Position numbers and translations under genes: made by a program. Shown piece by piece: positions 16,653-26,487 of a stretch of DNA of 48,573 nt. Source of the DNA: Treponema sp. (lineage in GTDB: Bacteria; Spirochaetota; Spirochaetia; Treponematales; Breznakiellaceae); NCBI GenBank assembly GCA_031290455.1, contig JAITNP010000121.1:1-48573 (forward strand), given 5' to 3'. The notes beneath the pieces were generated by a model that worked only from the letters and a program-made list of their open reading frames with translations, had not been told where the DNA came from and did no database searches. Every line of letters starts with the position of its first letter. The first letter of the stretch is position 1.

Positions 16653-18597
16653 CGGGACCTCGCTTTGCCTCATCATCCGGTTCTTCGTATTTCGTTACCC
16701 GGATAAGATCGTTTTCAAGGATGAAGGTAACCGCCTTGTATTCGGTCTGTACTTTTTCTATGGCATCAAGGATGATAATTTTAACCCCTGGATACACTCG
16801 TTCCGCTGCCGAAACCCGTCCCCGGACCTTGAGGTCGCCAATTGATTGCTGGATGATCCCCATATCTTCGTTTATTTTCTTTAAATCGGCTACCAGGGTT
16901 CTTTGGCGGCTCTGCAGCTCCTGCATGTACGCTTCTTTATCAGGGGGCAGCGATTTACGCTGTTGGAGGATATTGCTCAGGGTCTGGAAGTCAAGTTTAA
17001 TTTGCTCAATCTCCTTCAACGCCGCTACCTTATTGGCGGTCAGGGTATTAAGCTGTCCCTTGATCTTGGGATCAATGCCTACTTCACAGGTGGTTTCCGT
17101 ACCCCCGGCGGAACTCCCGATAACTTTTGCGTTGATCTCTTCGGAGGCCCGCAGGCATCCGCCAACAATACGCGCCCGTTTACCCTGGCATACTATCCGC
17201 CGCAGGGCATCTACCTGACAATTGACAATACCATCAGAGGCAACTACCATACCCCCTGACTCAACGACCGCATTTTCAATAAACCGTGCCCATAAGGATC
17301 CCCCCGCGTGTATAATACCATTCGCGCTTTTGCCGGTAATGCCCTTACGAACCACAATATACCCATCCGCAACCAATTCCGCCTTTTCAGCATTCCCATT
17401 AATTTCAATATTTCCTGAAGCCTTAACCGAATACCCGTCCTCTACATTACCGGATACAACCACGTTCCCCAGGAACATAATATTCCCGGTTTTAATATTG
17501 ACGTTCCCCTGGATGGTTAATATCGGTTCCACCGTGATTTTTCCGGCTACTATCGTAACTTGGCCATTGATATCCCCCAGGACCGTCTCGCCATCTTCTC
17601 CGGCATGGACATTCGTCCCCAAAGGAAGCTCTATATCATTCCCTTTTTTAGCGGGAATATAACTACCCATCACGGTTCTGCCCCGGGTTCCCTCTTCCGC
17701 CGGAATTTTCTTAGCCAAAGGCTGGTTGGCCACCACATTCTGGATACGATTCAGCTCCTTGAAATCAACCCGGCCGTCCATCTCCGGCTGAAACCGCACC
17801 TTACTTTGGTTGGTCTGAAAATTATACTGCATATAGGCATCCCGGCCATTAACGGGCTGATTACCCTCAGCCACCAACACCGGCAGTTTATAGGTGGGCC
17901 GGTCCACAAATTCGTGAAGGAAATCCTCCTTAATGCCATACACCACCCGGTTATCCTTCAGCATGGTGATAATGGTCTCCACCTCCAGGTCGCATCCCCC
18001 GATCCCCGGAGGGGTTACGGAAATATAGGCCTTCATATTCTCATCGGTAATGTTCACACTGATCATACTATCACTGGTATATTTGCGGTTGAAGGTTCCG
18101 ACCTGGACATAGTTCCCTTCCACCTGCTTGGTCACCCTGCTTACCAGGGTCTCATCAATGTCCGTGACATTCCTGGCTTTCAAGGCTGCCATGGCCTGAT
18201 CCTCAGTGGCCCAGGCGCCATTCCCAACCGGGGGTACCACTTTAAGAAAGGCCCCCTCATTCCGCAGGTGCACAAAAACATCCCCATCCTTATCCACGAT
18301 AACCGGGGCGGTGGCTTCCTCACTGGTCTCTACTAAAATCTCCTGAGCCGCTTCTTTCTTATGCCTTACCCCGGGATAGGCTTGGATCTTCCAGTCTCTT
18401 TTTCCGACCCCCAAAAATCCGGGGAACCCCCGTTCGGTAATTTCATATTCAATACGCCGTACCGAAAGATTGAGCAAGGTGGCTGCCTCCGCAATCGCCG
18501 CTTCCAGGGTGGGACCCGCAACATCAACTGTGCGTATGGTCCTATCCTGCTCCAACTGATCCTTCATTATGTGCTGAAGCTGGACAAAATCAATCAT
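16633..18597 (-). CDS. fapA: FapA-type protein (DUF342) with N-terminal Jag-N-like domain
   Basis: 654 residues. The N-terminal 60 residues (RRIEYEITERGFPGFLGVGKRDWKI) form a Jag-N-like domain; the middle is the DUF342/flagellar assembly protein A region, with a right-handed beta-helix signature of repeated short strands (NVNIKTGNIMFLGNVVVSGNVEDGYSVKASGNIEINGNAEKAELVADGYIVVRKGI); a coiled coil follows at about 520-590. FapA-like proteins are found with flagellar and polar-morphogenesis genes, but the role in spirochetes is not established. It starts 2 nt after the sigma factor stop and is translationally coupled to it. Confidence 0.85.
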   Translation of the reverse strand: MIDFVQLQHIMKDQLEQDRTIRTVDVAGPTLEAAIAEAATLLNLSVRRIEYEITERGFPGFLGVGKRDWKIQAYPGVRHKKEAAQEILVETSEEATAPVIVDKDGDVFVHLRNEGAFLKVVPPVGNGAWATEDQAMAALKARNVTDIDETLVSRVTKQVEGNYVQVGTFNRKYTSDSMISVNITDENMKAYISVTPPGIGGCDLEVETIITMLKDNRVVYGIKEDFLHEFVDRPTYKLPVLVAEGNQPVNGRDAYMQYNFQTNQSKVRFQPEMDGRVDFKELNRIQNVVANQPLAKKIPAEEGTRGRTVMGSYIPAKKGNDIELPLGTNVHAGEDGETVLGDINGQVTIVAGKITVEPILTIQGNVNIKTGNIMFLGNVVVSGNVEDGYSVKASGNIEINGNAEKAELVADGYIVVRKGITGKSANGIIHAGGSLWARFIENAVVESGGMVVASDGIVNCQVDALRRIVCQGKRARIVGGCLRASEEINAKVIGSSAGGTETTCEVGIDPKIKGQLNTLTANKVAALKEIEQIKLDFQTLSNILQQRKSLPPDKEAYMQELQSRQRTLVADLKKINEDMGIIQQSIGDLKVRGRVSAAERVYPGVKIIILDAIEKVQTEYKAVTFILENDLIRVTKYEEPDDEAKRGPDGYTAN

Positions 18598-18599
18598 GA

Positions 18600-19388
18600 C
18601 TATACAATCCCTTTTCGTATATTTGTGAGCTTTGAACGAAGCCGGAGTATCGCCTTGGTATGCAGCTGGGATACTCGGGACTCGGTTACTTCCAATACTT
18701 GGCCTATTTCTTTCAAGGTCAGATCCTCATAGTAATACAAGACCAGGATCTTCTTTTCCTTATCCGGCAGTTCATTGATCTGCTCCACAATGACCCGGCG
18801 GATCTCATTCTTCTCCACAATGACATCAGGATTGAGACTGGTAGGAGATTCAATACTATCCCCGATAGAAACCTTATCGGTTTCATCCCCGGAAAACCAT
18901 ACATCATTCAGTGAAAGCACCGAGGTGCCGGATATTTTCATCATGGTTTTAAGGAATTCATCTTGACTCATGCCCAGGGAACCGGCGATTTCCTGATCCG
19001 TTGCGGTTCTGCCCAACTGGGCTTCGAGGGACCCGATGGCTTCCTCAACCTCTCTGGTTTTTTGCCTGACCGACCGGGGCACCCAATCAATAGAACGGAG
19101 CTCATCAAAGATAGCCCCCCGGATCCGGGTTACCGCATAGGTTTTAAATTTAACCCCCTTATCGGGATCAAATTTATCAATGGCATCAATGAGACCAAAC
19201 ACACCAAATCCCACGAGATCATCAAACTCAACATTGTGGGGCATACCAACCGCGACTTTACCGGCCACATACTTCACCAAAGGGGCATATTGTTTTATAA
19301 AGGTTTCCCGTATTTTTGAATTCCTACTCTGGCGGTATTCCAGCCATAGTTCATCTTCTGTTTTTTGTTTCAGGGGGACATTCCCCAT
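18600..19388 (-). CDS. fliA: flagellar sigma-28 factor
   Basis: 262 residues, FliA/WhiG type. Region 2 ([39 protein letters not shown], then [28 protein letters not shown]), region 3, and region 4 ([25 protein letters not shown]) are complete. It directs RNA polymerase to TAAA-N15-GCCGATAA promoters of late motility genes. A matching site occurs in this window at 5269-5295. It sits within the operon it probably does not transcribe, as in other treponemes. AAAGGGATAGG precedes ATG 19388. Confidence 0.93.
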   Translation of the reverse strand: MGNVPLKQKTEDELWLEYRQSRNSKIRETFIKQYAPLVKYVAGKVAVGMPHNVEFDDLVGFGVFGLIDAIDKFDPDKGVKFKTYAVTRIRGAIFDELRSIDWVPRSVRQKTREVEEAIGSLEAQLGRTATDQEIAGSLGMSQDEFLKTMMKISGTSVLSLNDVWFSGDETDKVSIGDSIESPTSLNPDVIVEKNEIRRVIVEQINELPDKEKKILVLYYYEDLTLKEIGQVLEVTESRVSQLHTKAILRLRSKLTNIRKGIV

Positions 19389-19402
19389 AGCCTATCCCTT
19401 TA

Positions 19403-20023
19403 TTATCGCTTTAATATCGTCTGTATAGCGGATGCCATGACCTTTGGATCAACCTTTTTAAAGTCCGGGGACTTACCCGTACCGGGCGTTTTTTTTACTA
19501 CCTCCTGGTCAGCCATACTATCAACCGGAGGAGCCGCGCTTTCCAGGGATTCCAAACCGAGAAATGTCTCCATTGCATGCCCATGCACCGAATCGGAAAC
19601 CGCGGGCTGAACCGCCATTGCCGGCGATAGGGGCACAAAACCAGCGGCAAGGCCATGTTCATCCACCGCTCCTTTCTGAGTATATCCATTTTCGTGATGC
19701 TGATCCAGACCTGCGGCGTCCGCATCACTGGTAAACAGGCCCGACGGGACCGCCTGTTCCGCTTCGTCCTCCACGGTAATATCCACCTGAGCGCCAGGAC
19801 CCGTTTCATCCTGCTCCGAATCAGCCACTTCCTGAGTAAGCAGTTCCGGTAAGAACCGGCGGACCAGCGCATGGGCGCCCCAGGCCAGGACAAAAAAGCC
19901 CACCCCACAGGCACAAGCCCGTACCAGGACGGTAAGCACCGTATACCCACTGATGATGCCTACCAAGAGGGACAGGATAAAACCGGTACCCCCGATAATA
20001 CCATTTACTTTTCCATTATCCAC
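19403..20023 (-). CDS. two-TM membrane protein of the flagellar operon, unknown function
   Basis: 206 residues from GTG 20023. Two membrane segments (about 8-27 and 29-52) are followed by a long acidic low-complexity region and a short conserved-looking end (DFKKVDPKVMASAIQTILKR). I recognise no family. AAGGGTGT precedes the GTG, and it is spaced 12 nt after flhG and 14 nt before fliA, so it is part of the operon. The tail sequence composition suggests a flexible cytoplasmic linker with a C-terminal docking helix (inference). Confidence 0.65.
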   Translation of the reverse strand: MDNGKVNGIIGGTGFILSLLVGIISGYTVLTVLVRACACGVGFFVLAWGAHALVRRFLPELLTQEVADSEQDETGPGAQVDITVEDEAEQAVPSGLFTSDADAAGLDQHHENGYTQKGAVDEHGLAAGFVPLSPAMAVQPAVSDSVHGHAMETFLGLESLESAAPPVDSMADQEVVKKTPGTGKSPDFKKVDPKVMASAIQTILKR

Positions 20024-20035
20024 GATGACACCCTT

Positions 20036-20929
20036 TTATGCCCGGCCAAAAAGCCGTCGCATCATATTCCCGAACCCACCGCTGCCGTCCCGGGGTTCAC
20101 TCTTTTCCATCCGGTCCACAATATGCTGAATACAGAGGGATGCCCGGCTCTTCGGATCGATGACCATAAAGGGTTTCTGCCGCAAAACCGCCTGGGAAAC
20201 GAGGGGATCATCATAAATAAACCCAAGGTAATCCACCTGGAGATTGAGAAATTGACCGGCAATATGGGTCATCCTATCGGCCACTTTGTTCGCCTCGGTA
20301 ACACTCCGTACCCGGTTCACCACCAGTTTAAGCCCCAGGTTGAGTTTTTCAATAAATTCCGCGGCGATTATCTTGGTGATGCCGTAGGCGTCGGTAATGG
20401 CCGTCGGCTCCGGGGTGGTGATGATCACCGCATCGTCCGCAGCGGCGATAAAATCGAGGACATTGTTGGAAACTCCCGCACTGGTATCAATGATAATGAT
20501 ATCCGCGCCGGAAAGAGATTCCAGTTCATCAATAAAATACTGCCGTTCATCTTCAGTCAGGTTGGCAATCTTGGAAAGCCCCGATGCCCCTGCCACAATG
20601 GAAATGCCGTAATCGGTTTCCACCAGGATTTCCTTCATGGTTTTCTGCTTACGCATCACATGGTAGAGGGTAAACTTGGGGATAATGTTAAGCATCACAT
20701 TCACATTGGCAAGCCCCAAATCCGCGTCCATGACCACTACTTTTTTTCCCAGCCGGGCATAGGCCAGGGCCATGTTGACCGAGACATTGGTTTTTCCGAC
20801 CCCCCCCTTGCCGCTGGTAATGGTAATGATCCGGTTTTTTTTGGATTCCTTATGTTTTACCGGGGTTTCTTGAAAACCATTTTGTTGTTTACGCATTAAC
20901 TCCCGTAGTTTTTCAGCCTGGTCTTCCAT
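20036..20929 (-). CDS. flhG: FlhG/YlxH MinD-like ATPase regulating flagellar number
   Basis: 297 residues. A ParA/MinD-type deviant Walker A (TSGKGGVGKTNVSVNMA), Walker B with VVMDADLGLANVN, and IIIDTSAGVSNNVL are present. The N-terminus has DQAEKLRELM, the motif by which FlhG stimulates the FlhF GTPase. The C-terminal amphipathic membrane helix typical of the family is plausible (MMRRLFGRA). It works with FlhF to set the site and number of periplasmic flagella at the cell poles. The start is 3 nt after the flhF stop; TGGAGAT precedes it. Confidence 0.92.
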   Translation of the reverse strand: MEDQAEKLRELMRKQQNGFQETPVKHKESKKNRIITITSGKGGVGKTNVSVNMALAYARLGKKVVVMDADLGLANVNVMLNIIPKFTLYHVMRKQKTMKEILVETDYGISIVAGASGLSKIANLTEDERQYFIDELESLSGADIIIIDTSAGVSNNVLDFIAAADDAVIITTPEPTAITDAYGITKIIAAEFIEKLNLGLKLVVNRVRSVTEANKVADRMTHIAGQFLNLQVDYLGFIYDDPLVSQAVLRQKPFMVIDPKSRASLCIQHIVDRMEKSEPRDGSGGFGNMMRRLFGRA

Positions 20930-20932
20930 CGC

Positions 20933-22198
20933 TTATCTCCATTGAATTTGTTCGGATTCATCACTGGGGAATCGTCCCTCAATCTTTACCCTATTGACCT
21001 GGAAGCCCTCAAGATTAATCAGGAAACGAACCACCGTAGCCTTCTGTATATTGCTGGGAACCTTCTGTCCGTCGGTAATATAGGATATCGATTTTCCCCG
21101 TTCTGAAAGGGCACTAATCACATTTCCTACCCGTATGGTTTCATCCAATTTCGTGATGATCACCGATTGGTAATTAAATGGCTCAAACTGTCGTAAAATT
21201 TCCTTTAAATCACTGGATTTCGTGGTTGCCGTTACCGCAAGATACAGTTCCACCTGGGTTCCGCAGGCATCCAAAAGCTGCTTCATTTCCCCGAGCTTTG
21301 CCGAATCCCGGGGACTCTTCCCGATGGTATCAACGAGAATGAGATCCACCCCTTCCGAATATTGGGCGATGGTTTTCTTGAGATCATCGTAGTCTTCCAC
21401 ATAAGAAACCGGCAAGGCCATAATATTACCGTAGGCTTCTATCTGCGCCTTGGCCCCGATCCGGAACGCATCAATGGTGATCATCCGCACCGAAAGGGGA
21501 CGCCTGCCGGAATTCCCAATCCCGAAGATAGCGGCTAATTTGGCGATGGTCGTGGTCTTACCCACCCCGGTGGGGCCTATCAGGGCCATGATACGGGGCC
21601 GCCGCTGGAATTTATCTTCTTTGTACAGGATGATGCTCTCCCCAATCCACTCCAAAACCCGATCCTGCACCGCATGATAATTATTGAGGGCATCCAGGGA
21701 AAATTCCTTTTTGATACGATCCAGAATGTTCTGGCAGTAGGCCGGTGAAAAATCATTCAGCCCCAGGATTTCTTCGACACGGCATAAGGTGGGATGATCT
21801 TCCGTTTGAGAACCCGCGGTGTTAGCTTCGACCTTCTCCTTGAGGGTGCGGATCTCGCTCAAAACCGTTTGCAAGGTCGGATCTCCCCGGTTAGCTGCGG
21901 CAATCACCTTCTTCTTTTCTTCCTCAAAATCCAGGGGTTTCCGGGGATCCGGCGGTGATGGCGGCGCCCCCGAGAGACCCATCCCGGAAGGGTTTGAAAT
22001 ACCCAGAGAAGTCACATTTTTTATCACATTGTTTGAGGTAAACCCCGTAACTTCCACCCCGTCCTTGGCAAAGAGGCCCAGGAATCCGCCTATCCGGATA
22101 TTCTTATGGTACAAGATGGTTACCCGATCACCATATTTCATGCGGATTTTATTGAGGCATTCGGTATAGGTTAAGGCCTGTTCTATAAAATATTCCAT
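20933..22198 (-). CDS. flhF: FlhF, SRP-type GTPase for flagellar placement
   Basis: 421 residues from ATG 22198. The B domain (N-terminal; EYFIEQALTYTECLNKIRMKYG) precedes the NG domain: GPTGVGKTTTIAKLAA (P-loop), DTIGKSPRD (G3), TKLDET (G4). It acts at the membrane as a dimer with FlhG. The ORF track starts upstream at 22258, inside flhA; ATG 22198, 7 nt after the flhA stop, has TAGGA in front and gives the normal family start. Confidence 0.92.
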   Translation of the reverse strand: MEYFIEQALTYTECLNKIRMKYGDRVTILYHKNIRIGGFLGLFAKDGVEVTGFTSNNVIKNVTSLGISNPSGMGLSGAPPSPPDPRKPLDFEEEKKKVIAAANRGDPTLQTVLSEIRTLKEKVEANTAGSQTEDHPTLCRVEEILGLNDFSPAYCQNILDRIKKEFSLDALNNYHAVQDRVLEWIGESIILYKEDKFQRRPRIMALIGPTGVGKTTTIAKLAAIFGIGNSGRRPLSVRMITIDAFRIGAKAQIEAYGNIMALPVSYVEDYDDLKKTIAQYSEGVDLILVDTIGKSPRDSAKLGEMKQLLDACGTQVELYLAVTATTKSSDLKEILRQFEPFNYQSVIITKLDETIRVGNVISALSERGKSISYITDGQKVPSNIQKATVVRFLINLEGFQVNRVKIEGRFPSDESEQIQWR

Positions 22199-22205
22199 GT
22201 TATTC

Positions 22206-24320
22206 CTACCGGTCCAGCCTGACCACCCCCACCGACTCCAAGGTAATATCCGAAACAATCTCTGGTACTGAAAGGACCACCAATTCCGGCAATTCCCGCT
22301 CTGTCGAGGACTTGACGAGGTAGCGGGCCTGCTCAGAACAGAGGATAACCGGGAACCAGCTGTGTTCCTGCATGGCAGCCACCGACCGGGAAAGGGACTT
22401 TATCCAGCCATGCTGAACCGCCGGGTCCAAGGCCGACATGACCCCTGAACTGGTTTCCACCTGACTTTCGATGATCTTCTGTTCCAGTCCCTGATCTAAG
22501 GTTAATACATGGAGTACCCGGTTTTCATCAATATAACGGTGACACAGCTGTCTTCCCAGGGCTTGCCGGGCTTTTTCAGTCAGAAACCGAATATTCCGGG
22601 TAACCGGGGCAAAATCCGCGATGGCCTCCAGGATAGTTACCATGTTACGGATAGAGACCTGCTCCCGCAAAAGACCCTGGAGCACCTTTTGAATTTCACC
22701 AAGGCTTATGGTTTTCTGGTTCAGCGCCTCCTCCACCACCGCCGGGTATTCCTTCTTCAAGGTATCGAGGATCGCCTGGGTTTCCTGGCGGCCCAGGATC
22801 TCCGCGGCATGGCGTTTGATGATTTCCGTCAAATGGGTGGCGATTATCGAAGGAGGATCCACCACGGTGTATCCTGCCCGTTCAGCATCATCCCGTCTGT
22901 CCTCGTAGATCCAGAGGGCAGGAAGCCCGAAGGCTGGGTCCCGGGTCTTCTCCCCGGGCAATTCTTCCCGGACCGTACCGGGGTTGATACACAGATAATA
23001 GCCCATCCGTATCTTTCCCCGGCCCACATCAACTCCCCGGATCTTGAAGCAGTATTCCGCAGGCTCAAGCAACATATTATCGATGATCCGGATCTTCGGT
23101 ATCACGAGGCCCATATCCAGGGCCGATTGCCGACGAACCCCTTGCACCCGCTCCAGGAGTTCCGCCCCCTTGTCCTTGTCAACCAGCGGAATCAGCCCAT
23201 ACCCCAATTCCAGGGATAGGGCATCCAAGGGTACCACCGGAGACATTTCCCCGGTATCTTCTTTTGGTTTCTTCGTATCCGTGGAAGCGGCCATCATGTC
23301 CTTAAACTTGGCCTTTCGTTTCTGGGCTCGCCCCAGCCTGAAGGCCAAGAAGGCCAAAAGCCCTGCCATGGGGATGAGCACATACCAGGGAAAGCCCGGA
23401 AGCAGGGCAAACCCGAGCAATACAAAGGCGCCTATCCAGTAAATCCGGGCATCCCGGGAAAACTGAATCGCCACATCCTCCCCCAAGGTGCCGGTTGAAA
23501 CGGAACGGGTAACCACAATACCGGTAGCGGTGGATATGAGGAGCGCCGGAAACTGGGAGAGGAGGCCATCCCCAATGGAAAAGGAGATATAGGTGCCAAC
23601 GGCCTGGGCAATCGGCTCCCCATGGATGGCAGCCCCGATGATGATCCCCCCCAGGATATTAACGGCGGTAATGAAGATACCGACCTTGACATTCCCGGAG
23701 ATAAATTTACTGGAACCATCCATGGCCCCGTAAAAATCCACTTCCTGCTGGAGGTCTTGCTTGCGGGAACGGGCTTCTTCCTCGGTGATGGCCCCGGAAT
23801 TGAACTCCGCCTCAATGGCCATCTGTTTACCCGGCAGTCCGTCCAGGGCAAATCGGGCGGCGACTTCGGATACCCGGGTGGCCCCCTTGGTGATGACCAC
23901 CACCTGAACCGCGATGATCACGATGAAGATGATGAACCCCACCACCAGCCCCTCGGTCCCTCCGGAACCGACCACAAAGGAGGAGAAGGCCCGGATCATC
24001 CGTCCATCAAAGGCCGCCCCCTGGGTCAGGATGAGCCGGGTGGACGAGACGTTCAGCGCAAGACCAAAGACGGTAACCACCAGGAGTATGGTAGGAAACA
24101 CGCTAAAATCGGTGGCCTTTTTAGTATAGAGTACGATCAGGAGAATGAGGAGGGAAAGTACCATGTTCATTGCCATGAAAGTATCCAGCAATACCGTGGG
24201 AAGGGGGACGATGAGCATGAGCACCACCACCACCACCCCAAGGGCAATAAACAGATCCCGGGGATTCCCCAGGATATTCGTCGCGTTATTTGTATTATTT
24301 GCTCCTACCACATCGGCCAT
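22206..24320 (-). CDS. flhA: FlhA, export gate protein
   Basis: 704 residues. The N-terminal half has about eight membrane segments, with the conserved FHIPEP-type loop region (VSEVAARFALDGLPGKQMAIEAEFNSGAI), and the C-terminal half is the cytoplasmic substrate/chaperone-docking domain (from about residue 330). FlhA forms the nonameric ring of the flagellar type III export apparatus. The start has a TAGGT and a GAGGAGT sequence upstream. It follows flhB after 82 nt, one of the larger gaps in the operon, where I see no gene. Confidence 0.95.
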   Translation of the reverse strand: MADVVGANNTNNATNILGNPRDLFIALGVVVVVLMLIVPLPTVLLDTFMAMNMVLSLLILLIVLYTKKATDFSVFPTILLVVTVFGLALNVSSTRLILTQGAAFDGRMIRAFSSFVVGSGGTEGLVVGFIIFIVIIAVQVVVITKGATRVSEVAARFALDGLPGKQMAIEAEFNSGAITEEEARSRKQDLQQEVDFYGAMDGSSKFISGNVKVGIFITAVNILGGIIIGAAIHGEPIAQAVGTYISFSIGDGLLSQFPALLISTATGIVVTRSVSTGTLGEDVAIQFSRDARIYWIGAFVLLGFALLPGFPWYVLIPMAGLLAFLAFRLGRAQKRKAKFKDMMAASTDTKKPKEDTGEMSPVVPLDALSLELGYGLIPLVDKDKGAELLERVQGVRRQSALDMGLVIPKIRIIDNMLLEPAEYCFKIRGVDVGRGKIRMGYYLCINPGTVREELPGEKTRDPAFGLPALWIYEDRRDDAERAGYTVVDPPSIIATHLTEIIKRHAAEILGRQETQAILDTLKKEYPAVVEEALNQKTISLGEIQKVLQGLLREQVSIRNMVTILEAIADFAPVTRNIRFLTEKARQALGRQLCHRYIDENRVLHVLTLDQGLEQKIIESQVETSSGVMSALDPAVQHGWIKSLSRSVAAMQEHSWFPVILCSEQARYLVKSSTERELPELVVLSVPEIVSDITLESVGVVRLDR

Positions 24321-24402
24321 TGATTACCTAAACTCCTCAATCTGAATCTGAATAGCTCTTATCTCTACCTTAACACTTCTCTCGCAAATATACTACTCCA
24401 CC

Positions 24403-25668
24403 TCATGCCCCAAGCCCCCGGGCTTTCCGGCGTTCCTCATTGATATGCATCACTTTACTCAAGACCAGGGCCACCACTTCCCAGTAGGCTTCGGGTATCA
24501 TATCCCCAACCTCGGTTTCCGCATAGAGCGCCCGGGCCAGGGGTTTATTCTCCACCACGGGCACGCCGTTATCCTGGGCAATGCGGCGTATCCTGAAGGC
24601 CATTGCATCTTCCCCCTTGGCGGTAACCTGGGGGGCGGTCATGTTTTCCCGGTTATATTCCAGGGCAATCGCGAAGTGGGTCGGGTTGGTGATCACCACA
24701 TCGGCCTTGGGCACGTTGACCGCCATGTTTTGGGTCATGATCTCCCGCATGCGGCTGCGCAGCCGGGACTTAACATAGGGGTCCCCTTCATACATCTTCC
24801 GTTCTTCCTTTACTTCCTCTTTGGTCATCTTGAGGGATTCCCGGTACTGCCAGCGCTGGAACATATAGTCCGGCACCCCAAGCGCCAGGAGGAGCAGCGC
24901 CGAGATGATGAGCAGCTTCACGGCCAGGGACGCCACCGTGGTTATCCCCAGCCATAAACCGGCGGTTTGCAGGTTGGCCAGTTCCCGTATCCTGGAACGA
25001 ATCAGAAAAAACGCCACCATGCCGATAACGGCCATTTTAATGATAGACTTAAAAAAATTAAAAAGCCCCTCCACCGAAAACAGGGTACGCTGAAAATACC
25101 GTCCGAAATGGGGAAGGATCTTAGAAAAATTCGGTACCAGCGGCTTGGTCGTAAACAGAAGACCGGTTTGGACCAGGTTGGCAAAGATCCCCGCCACCAG
25201 GGACATGGCAACAATGGGCAGGGTCAGGCGTACAAAATATAAAAAAACGACCCCCGCAATGCGCCTATCCTTAATGGGATCCAGCTCAACAACGCGGAGC
25301 AAAAAAAAACGCACCATTTCCACACAGGTCCGCAGCATGGAGGGTGCCAGCGCCAGCAGCACCAAAGCGGGCAAGAGCAGCACCAAGGCCCCGATGAGTT
25401 CCTGACTCTTGGCAACCCGGCCCTCTTCCTCCCGTGCCCGCTTAATCTTATATTCCGAAGGCTCTTCAGTACGCCCCTCATCCTCAGCGGCAAACCACTG
25501 TAAATCAATGACCGCGGCGAGTTCAAGCAGGGAGCGGTTTGCGTGAGGAGTTTCGTTGTGGGGGAGGCTGTGCCGCTCCCGGGTACACCACGCGTAAAAC
25601 CCACGCAATGAGCGGCTAGAAAGAAAAGATTGCAACGGCTCACCCCTCTTTCCTAACGCTTCCCTCAT
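24403..25668 (-). CDS. flhB: FlhB, export switch protein (long N-terminus)
   Basis: 421 residues. Four membrane segments lie about 100-260, then the cytoplasmic domain with the autocleavage motif NPTH (VVITNPTHFAIALEY), where self-cleavage switches export from hook to filament. GGAGGAGG lies just before ATG 25668, and that ATG overlaps the fliR stop (ATGA), so the start is secure. It adds about 55 residues before the usual family beginning (IDLQWFAAEDEGRTEEPSEYK); the extension is basic and low in conservation. The 629-residue ORF in the track reaches further into fliR out of frame and is not real before 25668. Confidence 0.9.
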   Translation of the reverse strand: MREALGKRGEPLQSFLSSRSLRGFYAWCTRERHSLPHNETPHANRSLLELAAVIDLQWFAAEDEGRTEEPSEYKIKRAREEEGRVAKSQELIGALVLLLPALVLLALAPSMLRTCVEMVRFFLLRVVELDPIKDRRIAGVVFLYFVRLTLPIVAMSLVAGIFANLVQTGLLFTTKPLVPNFSKILPHFGRYFQRTLFSVEGLFNFFKSIIKMAVIGMVAFFLIRSRIRELANLQTAGLWLGITTVASLAVKLLIISALLLLALGVPDYMFQRWQYRESLKMTKEEVKEERKMYEGDPYVKSRLRSRMREIMTQNMAVNVPKADVVITNPTHFAIALEYNRENMTAPQVTAKGEDAMAFRIRRIAQDNGVPVVENKPLARALYAETEVGDMIPEAYWEVVALVLSKVMHINEERRKARGLGA

Positions 25669-26477
25669 ACCCCTCCTCCAATCTGCTGGCCGATTTGCAC
25701 ATAGATATCCTCGATAGACCGGAAGCCCGCTGCTATTACTCGGCTGAAGGCTTCTACCATGAAAGGCATGGTGGAGAAGATGAGGAGGAAGGCCACGGTG
25801 ATGGATATGGGAAACCCCTCGGCAAGGATATTGATCTGAGGGGCCGCCTTGGAAATGAGTCCGGTAGAAAGGGAGGTGAGGAACAAGGTACCCAGGATGG
25901 GCATGGAGATGATGATGGCATCCATGAAAAGATGGGAAAGGCCGGAAAGGAGCATCCCGGTCACCGCTTCCCGGCCTTCCACTAGGCTTATGATGGAGAT
26001 CGATTGCAGGGAACGCCAGAATCCGCTCAGGAATAAGTCCCTGAACCCGCCGACAGAAATGAACACCAGCATGGCCACAATATTCAGGAACTGCCCCATG
26101 AGGGGATTCTCTATTTGCGAAAGGGGGTCGAAGGTTTCGGAAGCCCCAAAGCCCATCTGCAGGGAAAAAAACTGTCCGGCAGTGGAAAAGGCCGAGAAGA
26201 TGAGGGTGAGGAAAAAGCCGATGATAATGCCGATGATCCCCTCCCCGATCACGAGGAACAGAAAGGTGAGGCCATAGGGCGGTATGTCCCATGTGCTCAC
26301 CAGGGCCGAGGGAAAGGCTGCATAGGCGGCAAATCCCGCCAGGGCAAGTTTCACCACCTGGGGAATCGAGTCGGAAGAGAGAAGGGGTGCGGTCTCAATC
26401 ATGGCCAAGGCCCGGACCGCAATGAGGAGGAAGGCCGGGGCCGCGTTCAGGATTTCTGCGAGCAGTGCCGTATCCAT
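25665..26477 (-). CDS. fliR: FliR, export gate protein
   Basis: 270 residues with about six membrane segments and the family hallmark region around FFSLQMGFGASETFDPLSQIENPLMGQF. FliR forms the core of the export gate with FliP and FliQ. GGGGGAAG precedes ATG 26477, 10 nt after the fliQ stop; the stop overlaps the flhB start. Confidence 0.93.
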   Translation of the reverse strand: MDTALLAEILNAAPAFLLIAVRALAMIETAPLLSSDSIPQVVKLALAGFAAYAAFPSALVSTWDIPPYGLTFLFLVIGEGIIGIIIGFFLTLIFSAFSTAGQFFSLQMGFGASETFDPLSQIENPLMGQFLNIVAMLVFISVGGFRDLFLSGFWRSLQSISIISLVEGREAVTGMLLSGLSHLFMDAIIISMPILGTLFLTSLSTGLISKAAPQINILAEGFPISITVAFLLIFSTMPFMVEAFSRVIAAGFRSIEDIYVQIGQQIGGGV

Positions 26478-26487
26478 AGCTTCCCCC

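Noticed and set aside
20036-20929. MinD, septum-site ATPase
   Set aside because: The DQA..LR N-terminus and position after flhF identify FlhG.
23622-24323. 233-residue plus-strand ORF opposite flhA
   Set aside because: His/Gly/Asp-rich shadow of flhA codon bias.
25669-26292. N-terminal 208 residues of the 629-residue flhB ORF
   Set aside because: Out-of-frame reading through fliR; the real flhB start is ATG 25668 with a strong ribosome site and ATGA overlap.
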